From Pseudomonadales bacterium (lineage in GTDB: Bacteria > Pseudomonadota > Gammaproteobacteria > Pseudomonadales > Azotimanducaceae), in NCBI GenBank assembly GCA_021295935.1, contig JAGWBL010000068.1, positions 1-6,510 on the forward strand: a stretch of DNA of 6,510 nucleotides, read 5' to 3'. The notes below the pieces were generated by a model. That model had not been told where the DNA came from. It made no database searches and saw only the letters and a program-made list of their open reading frames with translations. The position numbers were made by a program, and so were the translations under genes. Shown here piece after piece: positions 6,308 through 6,510 of this stretch (position 1 is the first letter of the stretch; each line of letters begins with the position of its first letter).

Positions 6308-6510
6308 CTAGCTCGAAAGGCGCAGGATTCCCACGCTGACGCCTTCGATGGCGAAGTCCCCTTGCTCCATGTCGACCAAGATGGGTTCGTGGTTGGGATT
6401 CTCCGGCATGAGGCGGCAGTACCGCGGCGAAGTGAGCTTCTCGAATCGCTTTACCGTCACTTCGTCAGCAACACGGGCCACGACGATCTGTCCATCACGC
6501 ACTTCCGTCG
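6308..6510 (-). CDS. lexA: LexA SOS repressor, C-terminal part (5' end outside window)
   Basis: The last 67 full codons of lexA are visible; the gene enters from the right edge. LexA represses SOS genes and is inactivated by RecA-stimulated self-cleavage through a Ser-Lys dyad of the S24 peptidase fold. Seen: VRDGQIVVARVADEVTVKRFEK, containing the catalytic lysine of the VTVKR motif (E. coli Lys156), then LMPENPNHEPILVD and the final strand IEGVSVGILR. This is the dimerising, self-cleaving domain. The catalytic serine, cleavage site and DNA-binding wing lie outside the window and cannot be checked. The C-terminus ends LRLSS, slightly different from the NGDWL end of E. coli. UmuD and other S24 proteins share this fold, but the VARxDDEVTVKR...LLPENP pattern favours LexA. 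The gene converges on topA; no SOS box is visible here, as its promoter lies outside. Confidence 0.93.
   Translation of the reverse strand, partial: TEVRDGQIVVARVADEVTVKRFEKLTSPRYCRLMPENPNHEPILVDMEQGDFAIEGVSVGILRLSS

Noticed and set aside
1..6510. Mobile elements, CRISPR arrays, tRNA genes, phage or defence genes
   Set aside because: I looked for direct-repeat arrays, transposase-like motifs, tRNA-like cloverleaf ends and atypical base use and found none; the space is filled by housekeeping genes.

Overview
The window reads as a compact housekeeping stretch of a moderately GC-rich proteobacterial chromosome, most likely a gammaproteobacterium outside the enterics. The support is protein resemblance: the topoisomerase I is collinear with the Escherichia coli enzyme from end to end, including its three four-cysteine zinc modules. 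The LexA fragment carries the gammaproteobacterial-type C-terminal peptidase sequence, and the universal stress protein has the E. coli UspA-type loop. I cannot name a genus.

Layout. On the minus strand, reading right to left, uspA (2795-2352), a lytic murein transglycosylase of the Slt70 family (2344-494) and the 5' part of a tatD-type metal-dependent hydrolase (425 to beyond base 1) form a tight directon. The uspA-slt gap is 7 bases and the slt-tatD gap is 68. A 112-base divergent intergenic region (2796-2907) separates uspA from a plus-strand gene for a small, probably membrane-anchored protein of unknown function (2908-3465). A 223-base spacer (3466-3688) precedes topA (3689-6259) and contains a possible 28-codon leader ORF with a good ribosome binding site. 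After topA, a 48-base gap leads to the convergent 3' end of lexA (6308 to beyond 6510).

How the genes relate. There is no single pathway. The themes are cell-wall turnover (Slt), general stress (UspA), nuclease/repair-type hydrolysis (TatD), DNA supercoiling (TopA) and SOS control (LexA). From memory, Pseudomonas genomes keep slt, a usp gene, topA and lexA in the same neighbourhood, so this looks like a conserved ancestral block, not a mobile or accessory island.

I see no insertion sequence, CRISPR array, tRNA, rRNA, phage gene or defence system, and no convincing novel system. The points most worth a second look are the possible topA leader peptide, the slt start choice that creates a lipoprotein signal, the early C-terminal stop of Slt, the unknown membrane protein, and the fact that four of the five main starts I can see are not ATG.
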